In this document: piece after piece, positions 43,203 through 51,734 of the stretch
Numbering within the stretch: position 1 is the first letter of the stretch
Layout: every line of letters starts with the position of its first letter
Assembly: GCF_013201035.1 (NCBI RefSeq)
Contig: NZ_CP053707.1
Location: 1,798,001 to 1,862,000 of the forward strand
Direction: 5' to 3'
DNA: 64,000 bases
Origin: Arthrobacter sp. NEB 688
GTDB lineage: Bacteria; Actinomycetota; Actinomycetes; Actinomycetales; Dermatophilaceae
Notes under the pieces: model-generated
What the model was told of the DNA's origin: nothing
What the model saw: the letters and a program-made list of their open reading frames with translations, nothing else
The model's database searches: none
Program-made: the position numbers and the translations under genes

Positions 43203-43469
43203 TCAGAGGCCGGCGGCGCGGCGGACCGGCGACTGGGTGCCGTAGTACGCCTGCAGGTTCTCCTGGAGGATGGAGCGGATGAGGGGGGCCTCGGCGGTCG
43301 CGATGCCCTGCGCCTCCTGGGTGTCCACGGCGACGAGGAGGTCCTCGATCTCGTGGGGGGTGCGGTAGTGCGAGAGGTCCTCGCGCAGCCGGCGGACCGC
43401 GGCGCGCTGCTCGCGGCGCTCGCGGAGCTCGTCCTTGACGGTGGTCCAGAGTGCGGTGGTGTTCGTCAT
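43203..43469 (-). CDS. Small helical hypothetical protein divergent from LysR
   Basis: 88 residues from ATG 43469 (MTNTTALWTTVKDELRERREQRAAVRRLREDLSHYRTPHEIEDLL...), highly charged, largely helical, possibly a short coiled coil in residues 10-35. No signal peptide or membrane segment. The actinobacterial pairing of such proteins with a divergent LysR gene suggests it is the regulator's target. Function unknown. Confidence 0.72.
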   Translation of the reverse strand: MTNTTALWTTVKDELRERREQRAAVRRLREDLSHYRTPHEIEDLLVAVDTQEAQGIATAEAPLIRSILQENLQAYYGTQSPVRRAAGL

Positions 43470-43508
43470 GCATCCAGTGTGCGAGTGGGACCATCCATGC
43501 GTCCAATG
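43467..43508. promoter_or_regulatory. 13-bp direct repeat between LysR gene and the small protein gene
   Basis: CATGCATCCAGTG (43467-43479) and CATGCGTCCAATG (43496-43508) match at 11 of 13 positions, with starts 29 bp apart. The first overlaps the start codon of the small protein gene. Candidate binding sites of the divergent LysR protein; not of the classical T-N11-A form. Confidence 0.4.
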
Positions 43509-43545
43509 AAAACGACGCAACCGACACTTGCACTATCGTCATGGG

Positions 43546-44451
43546 ATGGACACCGAGTCCCTCCGCTGGTTCCAGCTCGTCGCCGACGGCTACACCGTGA
43601 CCGAGGTGAGCGACGTCTTCGGCGTCAGCCAGTCCGGGGTCTCCCGGGCGCTGGCCCGGCTCGAGACCGAGGTCGGCACGCCGCTCCTGCACCGCCAGGG
43701 CCGCGTCCTGCGGATGACGCACGCCGGCTCCGCGTTCAAGCGCCACGTCGACGCCCTCGTCAACAGCCTCGACGACGGCCTCGCGGCGGTCGGCGAGATC
43801 GTCGACCCGGAGAGCGGCGTCGTCACCCTCGCCTACCCCCTGAGCCTCGGCAGCTGGCTCGTCCCCGGCCTCGTCGGCGCCTTCAAGGAGCAGCACCCGC
43901 GCGTGCGGGTCGTCATCGAGCGCACCGCGGTCGGCGAGGACGGCCGGATCTCCACGCAGCTCGCGACCCGCCGGGCCGACCTCGAGCTGACCGCGGCCCG
44001 CGTCGCCGGTCAGGGCGTCGTGTGGCAGCACGTCCTCGACGAGCCGTTCGTCCTCGCCGTCGCCACCGACCACCCGCTCGCCGGCCGCTCCGAGGTGGCG
44101 CTCGAGGAGGTCGCCCACGAGCCGTTCGTCCTGCGCGCCCCGCCGTCGGGGATGCGCCAGCAGACGCTCGACCTCTGCCGCGCCGCCGGGTTCATCCCCG
44201 CCGTCGCGATGGAGGCCGAGGACCTGCCGACCATCCGCGGCTTCGTCGCGGCCGGCCTCGGCGTCTCCGTCGTGCCCGCCCAGGGGCTCGCGGTCCCGGC
44301 CACGTTCGCCCGCACCCGGATGCTGCCCCTCACCGACACCGGGGCCCACCGCGAGGTCGGGCTCGCGTGGGTCGACGGGCGGCCGCTGCTGCCGTCGGCC
44401 GAGGCGTTCCGGCGCTTCGTCCTCGCGTCCGGCCGCCGCCGCGCCGGATGA
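43546..44451 (+). CDS. LysR-family transcriptional regulator
   Basis: 301 residues: N-terminal winged helix (RWFQLVADGYTVTEVSDVFGVSQSGVSRALARLETEVGTPLLHRQGR) and a periplasmic-binding-like effector domain (VVTLAYPLSLGSWLVPGLVGAFKEQHPRVRV, AVATDHPLAGR, GFVAAGLGVSVVPA). TATCGT (43534-43539) ends six bases before this ATG, supporting it over the TTG at 43528. Divergent from the 88-residue protein gene. Effector unknown. Confidence 0.9.
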   Translation: MDTESLRWFQLVADGYTVTEVSDVFGVSQSGVSRALARLETEVGTPLLHRQGRVLRMTHAGSAFKRHVDALVNSLDDGLAAVGEIVDPESGVVTLAYPLSLGSWLVPGLVGAFKEQHPRVRVVIERTAVGEDGRISTQLATRRADLELTAARVAGQGVVWQHVLDEPFVLAVATDHPLAGRSEVALEEVAHEPFVLRAPPSGMRQQTLDLCRAAGFIPAVAMEAEDLPTIRGFVAAGLGVSVVPAQGLAVPATFARTRMLPLTDTGAHREVGLAWVDGRPLLPSAEAFRRFVLASGRRRAG

Positions 44452-44495
44452 GAGGATCGAGGCATCCCGACGACGACCCCGAAAGGGCCGCCCCC

Positions 44496-45269
44496 ATGGC
44501 GCCGAAGCGCAAGGCCACGATCATCGCCCTCGCCAACCAGAAGGGCGGGGTCGCCAAGACGACCTCCGTCGCCTCGCTCGGCGCCGCCTTCGCCGAGGCC
44601 GGCCGGCGGGTGCTCCTCGTCGACCTCGACCCGCAGGCCTGCCTGACCTTCAGCCTCGGCGTCGACCCCGACACCGTCGAGTCCTCGGTCCACGACGTCC
44701 TCCTCGGCCGGGCCGAGCTCGCCGACGTCGTCCAGACCTGCGCCGACGGCGTCGACCTCGTCCCCAGCTCGATCGAGCTCGCCGGCGCCGAGGCCGTGCT
44801 CCTCGGCCGGCCGGCCCGCGAGTACGTCCTGCAGGGCGCGCTCGACGCCGTCCGGAAGAGCTACGACGTCATCCTCCTCGACTGCTCGCCGGGCCTCGGG
44901 GTGCTCACGCTCAACGCGCTGACCGCCGCGCAGGGGCTCATCGTGCCGATGCCCTGCGAGATGCTCAGCCACCGCGGCGTCGGCCAGCTCCTCGACACCG
45001 TCGCCGACGTCAAGAAGATCCTCAACAAGAAGCTGCGCGTCATCGGCATCCTCCCGACGCTCTACGACGGTCGCAGCACCCACGCCCGCGAGGTCCTCGA
45101 GGACGTCGGCCAGCGCTACGGCCTGCCGGTGCTCAGCCCGCCGATCCCCAAGACGGTGCGCTTCGCCGAAGCCCCGGCCGTCGGCCGCTCGATCCTCGCG
45201 ACCGCCCGGTCGAGCAAGGGTGCGGCGGCCTATCGCGAGGTCGCGGCCGGGCTGCTCGAGCGGCTCTGA
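44496..45269 (+). CDS. ParA-family ATPase (orphan, no ParB nearby)
   Basis: 257 residues with deviant Walker A (ANQKGGVAKTTSVASLG), Walker A' (VLLVDLDPQACLTFSLG) and Walker B (VILLDCSPGLGVLTLNAL). A homologue sits at the same place in mycobacteria (Rv3213c). No parB or parS-like array follows, so a role in origin segregation is unlikely; cargo positioning is more plausible. A GAAAGGG site precedes the ATG. Confidence 0.9.
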   Translation: MAPKRKATIIALANQKGGVAKTTSVASLGAAFAEAGRRVLLVDLDPQACLTFSLGVDPDTVESSVHDVLLGRAELADVVQTCADGVDLVPSSIELAGAEAVLLGRPAREYVLQGALDAVRKSYDVILLDCSPGLGVLTLNALTAAQGLIVPMPCEMLSHRGVGQLLDTVADVKKILNKKLRVIGILPTLYDGRSTHAREVLEDVGQRYGLPVLSPPIPKTVRFAEAPAVGRSILATARSSKGAAAYREVAAGLLERL

Positions 45270-45323
45270 CCGTATTCCCGACGACGGGGTGAAGATCCTC
45301 ATCGTCAAATGTTTGTCCAGAGT

Positions 45324-45360
45324 TTGACCGAGGGTGGGGGAGCGGTCCTAGCCTGCTGGG
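45324..45360 (+). promoter_or_regulatory. Promoter of the alcohol dehydrogenase gene
   Basis: TTGACC (45324-45329) and TAGCCT (45349-45354) are 19 bases apart, and the ATG begins six bases after the -10 at 45361, so the transcript is predicted to be leaderless. Confidence 0.55.
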
Positions 45361-46416
45361 ATGACCACCACCACCCCTGCTCTCATCGCCGACTCCGCGA
45401 CCTCCGGCTTCCGCCAGGGCACGATCGAGCGGCGCGACCTGCGTCCGGACGACATCCGCATCGCCATCGCCTTCGCCGGCATCTGTCACTCCGACATCCA
45501 CACCGCCCGTGAGGAGTGGGGCCCGGCCCACTTCCCCCTGACCGTCGGCCACGAGATCGCCGGCACCGTCGTCGAGGTCGGCTCCGAGGTGACCCGCCAC
45601 TCGGTCGGCGACCGCGTCGGCGTCGGCTGCCTCGTCGACTCCTGCGGCGAGTGCGAGCAGTGCAAGGACGGGATGGAGCAGTTCTGCTCCAAGCCCTCCG
45701 TCGGCACCTACAACGCCCAGGGCTACGACGGCGAGTGGACCATGGGCGGCTACGCCCAGGAGGTCGTCGTCAGCGAGCGCTTCGTCCTGCGGATCCCGGA
45801 CGGCATCGAGCTCGACGTCGCCGCCCCGCTCCTGTGCGCCGGCATCACCACCTACTCGCCCCTGCACCGCTGGGGCGCCGGCACCGGCAAGCAGGTCGCC
45901 ATCGTCGGCGTCGGCGGCCTGGGCCACATGGGCGTCAAGATCGCCGCGGCGATGGGCGCCACCGTCACGACCATCTCGCGCAGCGACGCGAAGGCCGCCG
46001 ACGCGATCGGCCTCGGCGCCACCGCGCACATCGCCTCGAAGGACGAGGACGCGATGAAGGCGGCCAAGGGCACCTTCGACATCATCCTCAACACGGTGAG
46101 CGCGGACATCCCGATCGCCGACTACGTCGCGCTGCTCAAGCCGGCCGGTGTCGTCGTCAACGTCGGCCTGCCGCCGGCCCCCTACGAGATCCCGCCGGGC
46201 GCCCTCATCGGCGGCAACCGCGCCGTCGCCGGCTCGCAGATCGGCGGCATCGCCGAGACCCAGGAGATGCTCGACTTCTGCGCCGAGCACGGCATCGCCG
46301 CGACGATCGAGGTCGTCGACGCGGCCGACGTCGACGCCGTCTGGGACCGCGTCGTCGACGGTGACGTCCGCTACCGCGCCGTCATCGACACGAGCACCAT
46401 CACCCCGCAGGACTGA
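45361..46416 (+). CDS. Zinc-dependent NAD(P) alcohol dehydrogenase (cinnamyl-alcohol type)
   Basis: 351-residue MDR alcohol dehydrogenase. Catalytic zinc ligands C(43) in GICHSDIH and GHE, structural zinc cysteines in DSCGECEQCKDGMEQFC, and Rossmann motif VGVGGLGHMGVK. This is the YahK/CAD subfamily acting on a wide range of aldehydes; formaldehyde or other aldehydes from demethylation could be substrates but the gene lies outside the betaine island. It is an insertion relative to mycobacterial gene order. Confidence 0.9.
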   Translation: MTTTTPALIADSATSGFRQGTIERRDLRPDDIRIAIAFAGICHSDIHTAREEWGPAHFPLTVGHEIAGTVVEVGSEVTRHSVGDRVGVGCLVDSCGECEQCKDGMEQFCSKPSVGTYNAQGYDGEWTMGGYAQEVVVSERFVLRIPDGIELDVAAPLLCAGITTYSPLHRWGAGTGKQVAIVGVGGLGHMGVKIAAAMGATVTTISRSDAKAADAIGLGATAHIASKDEDAMKAAKGTFDIILNTVSADIPIADYVALLKPAGVVVNVGLPPAPYEIPPGALIGGNRAVAGSQIGGIAETQEMLDFCAEHGIAATIEVVDAADVDAVWDRVVDGDVRYRAVIDTSTITPQD

Positions 46417-46452
46417 CGCCGGGCCCGGCACCGACCGGGCGCCGGCACGCGA

Positions 46453-46485
46453 GAGGGGCCGCATCCCACCGGGATGCGGCCCCTC
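46453..46485. terminator. Bidirectional hairpin terminator between adh and DEAD-box helicase
   Basis: Perfect 15-bp arms (46453-46467 and 46471-46485) with a 3-base loop ACC, located 37 bases after the adh stop and 27 bases before the end of the convergent helicase gene. No long T-tract follows, as is common in high-GC actinobacteria. Confidence 0.8.
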
Positions 46486-46511
46486 GTCGTCGTGCGGGGG
46501 AGGGTCGGGCC

Positions 46512-48056
46512 TCAGCCCTGGGCGCCCTCGCCGGCCGGCTTGCCACCCTGGGTGCGGCGGCGGTTGCGGCTGCGGCGCGGGCGGTCGCCGCCCTCGGCGG
46601 GGCGGTCGGACGAGCGGTTCTCGCTCCGGCCGGAGTCGCGGCCACCACGGCCGCCGTCACGTCCGCCACGACCGGAGTCGCGGCCGCCGTCGCGGCCACC
46701 CCGGGGCCCGCGGCCGCCGGACTTGCCGGTCTCGCCGAGGTCCTCGAGCACCTCGGCCTCGAGGCCCTCGCGGGTCCGCTGGGCGCGCGGCAGGCGGCCC
46801 TTGGTGCCCTCGGGGATCGAGAGGTCGGTGTAGAGGTGCGGCGAGGAGGAGTAGGTCTCGACCGGCTCGGGGATCCCGAGGTCGAGGACGCGGTTGATCA
46901 TCCCCCAGCGGTGCAGGTCGTCCCAGTCGACGAAGGTCACCGCGGTGCCGGTGTTGCCGGCGCGGGCGGTGCGCCCGATGCGGTGGAGGTAGGTCTTCTC
47001 GTCCTCGGGGCACTGGTAGTTGATGACGTGCGTGACGTTCTCGACGTCGATGCCGCGGGCCGCGACATCGGTGGCGACGAGGATGTCGACCTTGCCGTTG
47101 CGGAACGCGCGCAGCGCCTGCTCGCGCGCGCCCTGGCCGAGGTCGCCGTGGATGGACGCGGCCGCGAAGCCGCGCTCGACGAGGTCGTCGGCCACCTTGG
47201 CGGCGGTGCGCTTGGTGCGGCTGAAGACGATCGTCAGGCCCCGGCCCTCGGCCTGGAGCATGCGCGCGAGCATCTCGACCTTGTCCATCGCGTGGGCCCG
47301 GTAGACGTGCTGCTCGACGGCCTTGACCGTGTGCGCGTTCTCCTGGTCATCGCCCATCGCGCGGATGTGCGTCGGCTGGTTCATGTACCGGCGGGCCAGG
47401 GTGACGACCGCGCCCGGCATCGTCGCCGAGAAGAGCATCGTCTGGCGGCCGGCGGGGGTCATCGCGAGGATCTTCTCGACGTCGGGCAGGAAGCCGAGGT
47501 CGAGCATCTCGTCGGCCTCGTCGAGGACGACGATGCGGGCGTTGCCGAGGTCGAGGTGGCCCTGCTGGGCGAGGTCGATGAGGCGGCCGGGGGTGCCGAC
47601 GACGACCTCGACACCGCGGCGCAGCGCCTCGACCTGGGGCTCGTAGGCGCGCCCGCCGTAGACGGTGAGGACGCGGATGCCGCGCTGGGCGCCGGCGCGC
47701 TCGAGGTCGCCGGCCACCTGGACCGCGAGCTCGCGGGTCGGGGCGACGGCGAGGGCCTGGGGCTTGCCGGCGGCCGGCAGGTCCGCGAACGCGGCGTCAC
47801 CGGGGGCGACGACGCGGTTGAGGATCGGGATGCCGAAGCCGAGGGTCTTGCCCGTGCCGGTCTTGGCCTGGCCGATGATGTCGTGGCCGCCGAGGGCCAC
47901 GGGCAGCGTCATCGCCTGGATGGGGAACGGGCTCGTGATGCCGTGCCCGGCGAGCGCCGCGACGATGTCGGGGTGGATCGGGAAGTCCGAGAAGCTCGGG
48001 GTCGGCTCGGTGGGGGCGGCCTGCTCTTCGGCCTGGGCGTCGGTGACGTCGGTCAT
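46512..48056 (-). CDS. DEAD-box ATP-dependent RNA helicase
   Basis: 514 residues. Q motif region FSDFPIHPDIVAALAGHGITSPFPIQ, motif I AKTGTGKT, Ia PTRELA, Ib GTPGR, II DEAD, III SAT, and VI HRIGRTARAG are all present. The C-terminal 80 residues are a basic RGG-type tail (GGRGPRGGRDGGRDSGRGG...), typical of actinobacterial RhlE proteins that act in cold stress and RNA decay. The mycobacterial counterpart is Rv3211 (rhlE). ATG 48056 is chosen because of an upstream purine-rich site (GAAGAAGAGAG); the longer frame from 48179 is not supported. Confidence 0.93.
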   Translation of the reverse strand: MTDVTDAQAEEQAAPTEPTPSFSDFPIHPDIVAALAGHGITSPFPIQAMTLPVALGGHDIIGQAKTGTGKTLGFGIPILNRVVAPGDAAFADLPAAGKPQALAVAPTRELAVQVAGDLERAGAQRGIRVLTVYGGRAYEPQVEALRRGVEVVVGTPGRLIDLAQQGHLDLGNARIVVLDEADEMLDLGFLPDVEKILAMTPAGRQTMLFSATMPGAVVTLARRYMNQPTHIRAMGDDQENAHTVKAVEQHVYRAHAMDKVEMLARMLQAEGRGLTIVFSRTKRTAAKVADDLVERGFAAASIHGDLGQGAREQALRAFRNGKVDILVATDVAARGIDVENVTHVINYQCPEDEKTYLHRIGRTARAGNTGTAVTFVDWDDLHRWGMINRVLDLGIPEPVETYSSSPHLYTDLSIPEGTKGRLPRAQRTREGLEAEVLEDLGETGKSGGRGPRGGRDGGRDSGRGGRDGGRGGRDSGRSENRSSDRPAEGGDRPRRSRNRRRTQGGKPAGEGAQG

Positions 48057-48241
48057 GGACTCTCTTCTTCGGTCGGCGGGCGCGCGAGGCGCACCAGCGC
48101 ACTGGCTGCGGGCCGATCGGAGGTCATCGGGGGCGGTCGCGGCGTCCGGGGACACCGGGCGTTCGCCCATCAAGGTCACTACACGGGTGCAAGCCGACCG
48201 GGCACCGTGGTCCCCGCCACTCTACCGTTAGGCTCCGTCGC

Positions 48242-48910
48242 ATGGACGCGGACCCGGCGCAGGAGCGCGGCTACGACGCCGCCGTCGTCGACCTCCTGGG
48301 GGTGCTGGCGTACGGCGAGCTGACCGCCTTCATGCGGATGGCCGCCGACTGCGACCTCGCACCGACGCTGTCGCTCAAGTCCCGGATGGGGCGCCTGGCG
48401 ACGACCGACTTCCACCACTACGAGCGGCTCGCGGCGCACCTCGAGGGCCTCGGCGTCGACTCGGAGGCCGCGATGGCCCCGTTCGTCGGCCCCTTCTCGG
48501 CCTTCCACGAGCGCACGCGTCCGCGGGGCTGGCTCGAGGGGCTCGTCAAGGCGTACGTCGGCGAGGGCATCGCCAAGGACTTCTACCGCGAGATGTCGGC
48601 GCTCGTCGACGAGGAGACGCGCGAGGTGATGCTCGGCGCGCTCGACGACGGCGGGCACGCGGAGTTCGTCGTCCAGATCGTCCGCGACACCATCCGCACC
48701 GACCGCACGGCGGCCGGCCGGCTCGCGCTGTGGGGCCGGCGGCTGCTCGGCGAGGCGCTCTCGCAGGCGCAGGCCGTGGCGGTCGAGCGCGACGCGATGG
48801 CCGCGCTGCTCGTGGGCGGCGGGGTCGACCTCGGCGAGGTCGGACGGATGTTCACACGGCTGACCGAGAACCACCAGAAGCGGATGGCGCGGATGGGCCT
48901 GGAGTCCTGA
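48242..48910 (+). CDS. Ferritin-like-fold protein
   Basis: 222 residues, nearly all alpha-helical. Candidate di-iron residues are E26 (AYGELTAF), DFHHYE about residue 59, and later E/H pairs in GHAEFVVQ and ENHQKR. The family resembles the MiaE-like tRNA hydroxylase fold; Rv3210c occupies the same position in mycobacteria. The function is not known. TAGGCT (48229-48234) ends seven bases before the ATG, so the mRNA is likely leaderless and divergent from the helicase. Confidence 0.82.
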   Translation: MDADPAQERGYDAAVVDLLGVLAYGELTAFMRMAADCDLAPTLSLKSRMGRLATTDFHHYERLAAHLEGLGVDSEAAMAPFVGPFSAFHERTRPRGWLEGLVKAYVGEGIAKDFYREMSALVDEETREVMLGALDDGGHAEFVVQIVRDTIRTDRTAAGRLALWGRRLLGEALSQAQAVAVERDAMAALLVGGGVDLGEVGRMFTRLTENHQKRMARMGLES

Positions 48911-48937
48911 GAGTCCTGAGGGGCGGCGACCCGCGCC

Positions 48938-48985
48938 GCGCACGACGACGGCCCCCGCCACGTGGCGGGGGCCGTCGTCGTGCGC
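48938..48985. terminator. 48-bp perfect palindrome, bidirectional terminator
   Basis: Positions 48938-48985 read the same on both strands (arms of 23 bp around a central CG), lying 27 bases after the ferritin-like stop and just before the convergent membrane protein stop at 48992. Such long GC-rich hairpins act as I-shaped terminators in actinobacteria. Confidence 0.8.
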
Positions 48986-48991
48986 CGTCGG

Positions 48992-49318
48992 TCAGGCGCG
49001 GGTGCGGGGCGCACCGCCGCGCGAGGCCATGACGCGCTCGTAGACGACGACGAGCACGGCCGCGACGACGACCGAGATGACCCAGCGCAGCCAGTCGATG
49101 CCGCCGGTGGTGCAGACGCCGAGCTGGGCGGAGAGCCAGTAGCCGATGAGGGCGCCGACGATGCCGATGACGACCGTGACGACCATGCTGATCGCCTGCC
49201 GGCCCGGCAGGACCAAGCGGGCGAGGACGCCGATGACGGCGCCGAAGATGATGGTGCCGATCCATCCGCCGACACCCGACGGGGCGCAGCTGGCGGCCAT
49301 GGGAAGGAGCTCGGTCAT
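48992..49318 (-). CDS. GlsB/YeaQ/YmgE-family small membrane protein
   Basis: 108 residues with three membrane segments: WIGTIIFGAVIGVLARLVLPG, SMVVTVVIGIVGALIGYWLS and WLRWVISVVVAAVLVVVYERV. The GxxxG-rich first and second segments are typical of transglycosylase-associated/GlsB proteins linked to general stress. ATG 49318 is preferred over an upstream in-frame ATG at 49375, which would prepend a charged tail. Confidence 0.88.
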   Translation of the reverse strand: MTELLPMAASCAPSGVGGWIGTIIFGAVIGVLARLVLPGRQAISMVVTVVIGIVGALIGYWLSAQLGVCTTGGIDWLRWVISVVVAAVLVVVYERVMASRGGAPRTRA

Positions 49319-49466
49319 GCGGTTCTCCCGTTCCGGGCCCGAGGGCCCCGTCGCACGTGCCCGGATCTCGGGCACGGTGCGACGCTAGACCTGCGACGAA
49401 CTTTAGTCAAACCTTCGACACCGAGTGTCGCGACGGGGGATCGGCGCAGGTCAGCGCGGGTGTCGC

Positions 49467-49691
49467 TCAGATGCCGAAGCCGACCTTGCCCTTGTCGCTC
49501 TCGCCGACCTGGATCCAGCCGACGGAGCGCCCCGGCACGAGGACCGTGCGGCCCTTGGTGTCGGTGAGGCGCAGGATGCCCTCGGGGGAGGCGAGCGCGG
49601 CGTCGACGGCCGCGGCGACCTCGTCCGCGTCGGCGTTCGTCTCGAGGCTGAGCTCGCGGGCGACGTTCTGGACACCGATGGTGACCTCCAC
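49467..49691 (-). CDS. DUF3107 protein (TB9.4 homologue)
   Basis: 74 residues (VEVTIGVQNVARELSLETNADADEVAAAVDAALAS...GRTVLVPGRSVGWIQVGESDKGKVGFGI). This is the small actinobacterial DUF3107 family, represented in M. tuberculosis by Rv3208A beside the same TetR gene. Role unknown. The GTG is preceded by AAAGG. Confidence 0.92.
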   Translation of the reverse strand: MEVTIGVQNVARELSLETNADADEVAAAVDAALASPEGILRLTDTKGRTVLVPGRSVGWIQVGESDKGKVGFGI

Positions 49692-49823
49692 GGGGCACGC
49701 ACCTTTCGTCGGTCTCGCGGGCTCGGGCCCGCTCGGATGGGTACTCGCGCTCAGGCTAACCCGCGGCGCGGTGGTGCTGTTCCGGTGCTCGGGCGTGTTC
49801 GCCGAGGGCGCACCCGCCGGGCG

Positions 49824-50444
49824 TCAGGCGCCGAGCTTGGGGAAGGAGCCGAGCCCGCGCCACGCGAGCGTGCTGATCGTCGCCGCGGCCTCGGCCTCGG
49901 GGATGTCGCCGTCCTGCGCGAGCCAGTGGCGGGCGGCGACCTGGGCCATCCCCGCGAGGGCCGAGCCGAGGAGGAGCGCCCGCTCGTCGTCGGCCCCGGT
50001 GTCCTCGGCGATGACCTCGGCGATGGCCTCGGCGCAGGCGAGCTCGACGGCGTCGAGGCGCGAGCGGACCTGGGGGACGCTCGTGAGGTCGGACTCGAAG
50101 ACCATCCGGAAGGCCGCGTCCTCGCGCGTCACGAAGTCGAAGTAGGCCGCGACGGTGGCGCGCACCCGGGCCTCGTTGTCACCGGTGTCGGCCCCGAGGG
50201 CCCGGCGGACCAGCTGCTCGAGGGTGTCGCAGTGGGTGTCGAGGAGGGCGAGGTAGAGGTCGAGCTTGCCGGGGAAGTGCTGGTAGAGCACGGGCTTGGA
50301 GACGCCGGCGCGGTCGGCGATCTCGTCCATCGCGGCCGCGTGGTAGCCGGACTGGACGAACACGGCCTGGGCGGCCTCGAGCAGCTGCGCGCGGCGCTCG
50401 CTGCGCGGCATCCGCGAGCTGCGGGGGGTCGTGGTGCTGGTCAT
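49824..50444 (-). CDS. TetR-family transcriptional regulator
   Basis: 206 residues; N-terminal helix-turn-helix RRAQLLEAAQAVFVQSGYHAAAMDEIADRAGVSKPVLYQHFPGKLDLYLALLD is a classic TetR_N domain. The C-terminal domain resembles that of the mycobacterial Rv3208 product at the same locus. Ligand and targets unknown. GGAGGACC precedes the ATG. Divergent from moeZ. Confidence 0.92.
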   Translation of the reverse strand: MTSTTTPRSSRMPRSERRAQLLEAAQAVFVQSGYHAAAMDEIADRAGVSKPVLYQHFPGKLDLYLALLDTHCDTLEQLVRRALGADTGDNEARVRATVAAYFDFVTREDAAFRMVFESDLTSVPQVRSRLDAVELACAEAIAEVIAEDTGADDERALLLGSALAGMAQVAARHWLAQDGDIPEAEAAATISTLAWRGLGSFPKLGA

Positions 50445-50535
50445 CGGGTCCTCCGGTGGTGGGCTCGCGCGTCATCCTACGGACGGGTAGCTCCCGGCCG
50501 GGGGCTGTGTCCCGCGCCGGTGCTAGGTTCGCGGC

Positions 50536-51732
50536 ATGGCGCGACCCCCGCTGGTGCCGCCCGGCCCCGAGCTCACCGCCGCCGAGCGGACCCGCTTCGC
50601 CCGCCACCTCCTCCTGCCCGACCTCGGCCTCGACGGCCAGCGCCGGCTGCGGAACGCGCGGGTGCTCGTCGTGGGCGCGGGAGGGCTCGGCTCGCCCGCG
50701 CTGCTCTACCTCGCGGCCGCCGGCGTCGGCACGATCGGCGTCGTCGACGACGACGTCGTCGAGTCGACCAACCTCCAGCGGCAGGTCGTCCACGGCGTCG
50801 CCGACGTGGGCCGGGCCAAGGTCGACTCCGCCGCCGACGCCGTCGCCGCCATCTCGCCCGACACGGTGGTCGTGCGGCACGGCGGGCGGCTCGACGCGGT
50901 GACCGCGATGGACGTCCTCGCCGACTACGACCTCGTCCTCGACGGCGCCGACAACTTCCCGACCCGCTACCTCGTCGGCGACGCCTGCGCCCGGCTCGGC
51001 ATCCCCCACGTCTGGGGGTCGGTGTACCGGTTCGACGGGCAGGTGTCGGTGTGGTGGGCCGGCGAGGGGCCCTGCTACGCCTGCGTCTTCCCGCAGCAGC
51101 CGCCGCCGGACGCCGTGCCGTCGTGCGCGGTCGGCGGCGTCCTGGGCGCGGTGTGCGCCTCCGTCGGGTCGGTCATGGCGACCGAGGCGGTCAAGCTCGT
51201 CACGGGCTCGGGCGAGGTGCTCGTCGGGCGGCTGCTCGTCCACGACGCCCTGCGCCAGACCTGGGACGCCGTGCCCGTGCGGCGCGACCCGGGGTGCCCG
51301 GTCTGCGGCGCCGGCGCGGCCGCGACGCGACCGCTCGGATGGGCGACGCAGCGCGAGGACGCCTGTGCGACAGCCGATCTGCCCGAGGTCGAGGCGCCGT
51401 CCCGGCCGTCGGTGGCGGTCGAGGAGCTCGCGCGGATGCTCGCCGACCGGGACGCGGGGCGCGCCGACTTCGTGCTGCTCGACGTCCGCGAGCCGGGGGA
51501 GCGCGACGTCGCGGCCATCCCGGGCTCGGTGCTGCTGCCGGTCGGCGAGGTGCGGGCCGGTGCGCCGGTGCCGGGTGGCGACGGGCGACGTGTCGTCGTG
51601 CACTGCAAGGCCGGCGGGCGCTCGGCCGAGGCCGTCGACCTCCTACGAGCCCGCGGGGTCGACGCCTGGGACGTGCCCGGCGGCATCCTCGCGTGGTCGC
51701 GCGACGTCGACCCGTCGGTGCCGGGGTACTGA
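50536..51732 (+). CDS. moeZ: Adenylyltransferase/sulfurtransferase MoeZ (ThiF + rhodanese)
   Basis: 398 residues. N-terminal ThiF/E1-like adenylation domain with VVGAGGLGSPALLYLAAAGVG, R in NLQRQVVH, DGADNFPTRYL and a zinc knuckle CYAC...CPVC. The C-terminal rhodanese domain (about 290-398) has active-site Cys in VVVHCKAGGRSAEA. MoeZ adenylates and thiolates small sulfur-carrier proteins for molybdopterin, thiamine and cysteine synthesis; Rv3206c is the homologue at the same position. TAGGTT (50524-50529) ends six bases before the ATG. Confidence 0.93.
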   Translation: MARPPLVPPGPELTAAERTRFARHLLLPDLGLDGQRRLRNARVLVVGAGGLGSPALLYLAAAGVGTIGVVDDDVVESTNLQRQVVHGVADVGRAKVDSAADAVAAISPDTVVVRHGGRLDAVTAMDVLADYDLVLDGADNFPTRYLVGDACARLGIPHVWGSVYRFDGQVSVWWAGEGPCYACVFPQQPPPDAVPSCAVGGVLGAVCASVGSVMATEAVKLVTGSGEVLVGRLLVHDALRQTWDAVPVRRDPGCPVCGAGAAATRPLGWATQREDACATADLPEVEAPSRPSVAVEELARMLADRDAGRADFVLLDVREPGERDVAAIPGSVLLPVGEVRAGAPVPGGDGRRVVVHCKAGGRSAEAVDLLRARGVDAWDVPGGILAWSRDVDPSVPGY

Positions 51733-51734
51733 CC

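Noticed and set aside
44496-45269. Chromosome partition locus or replication origin
   Set aside because: No ParB, parS palindromes, DnaA boxes or gyrase genes accompany this ParA-like gene; its position matches an orphan ParA known in mycobacteria.
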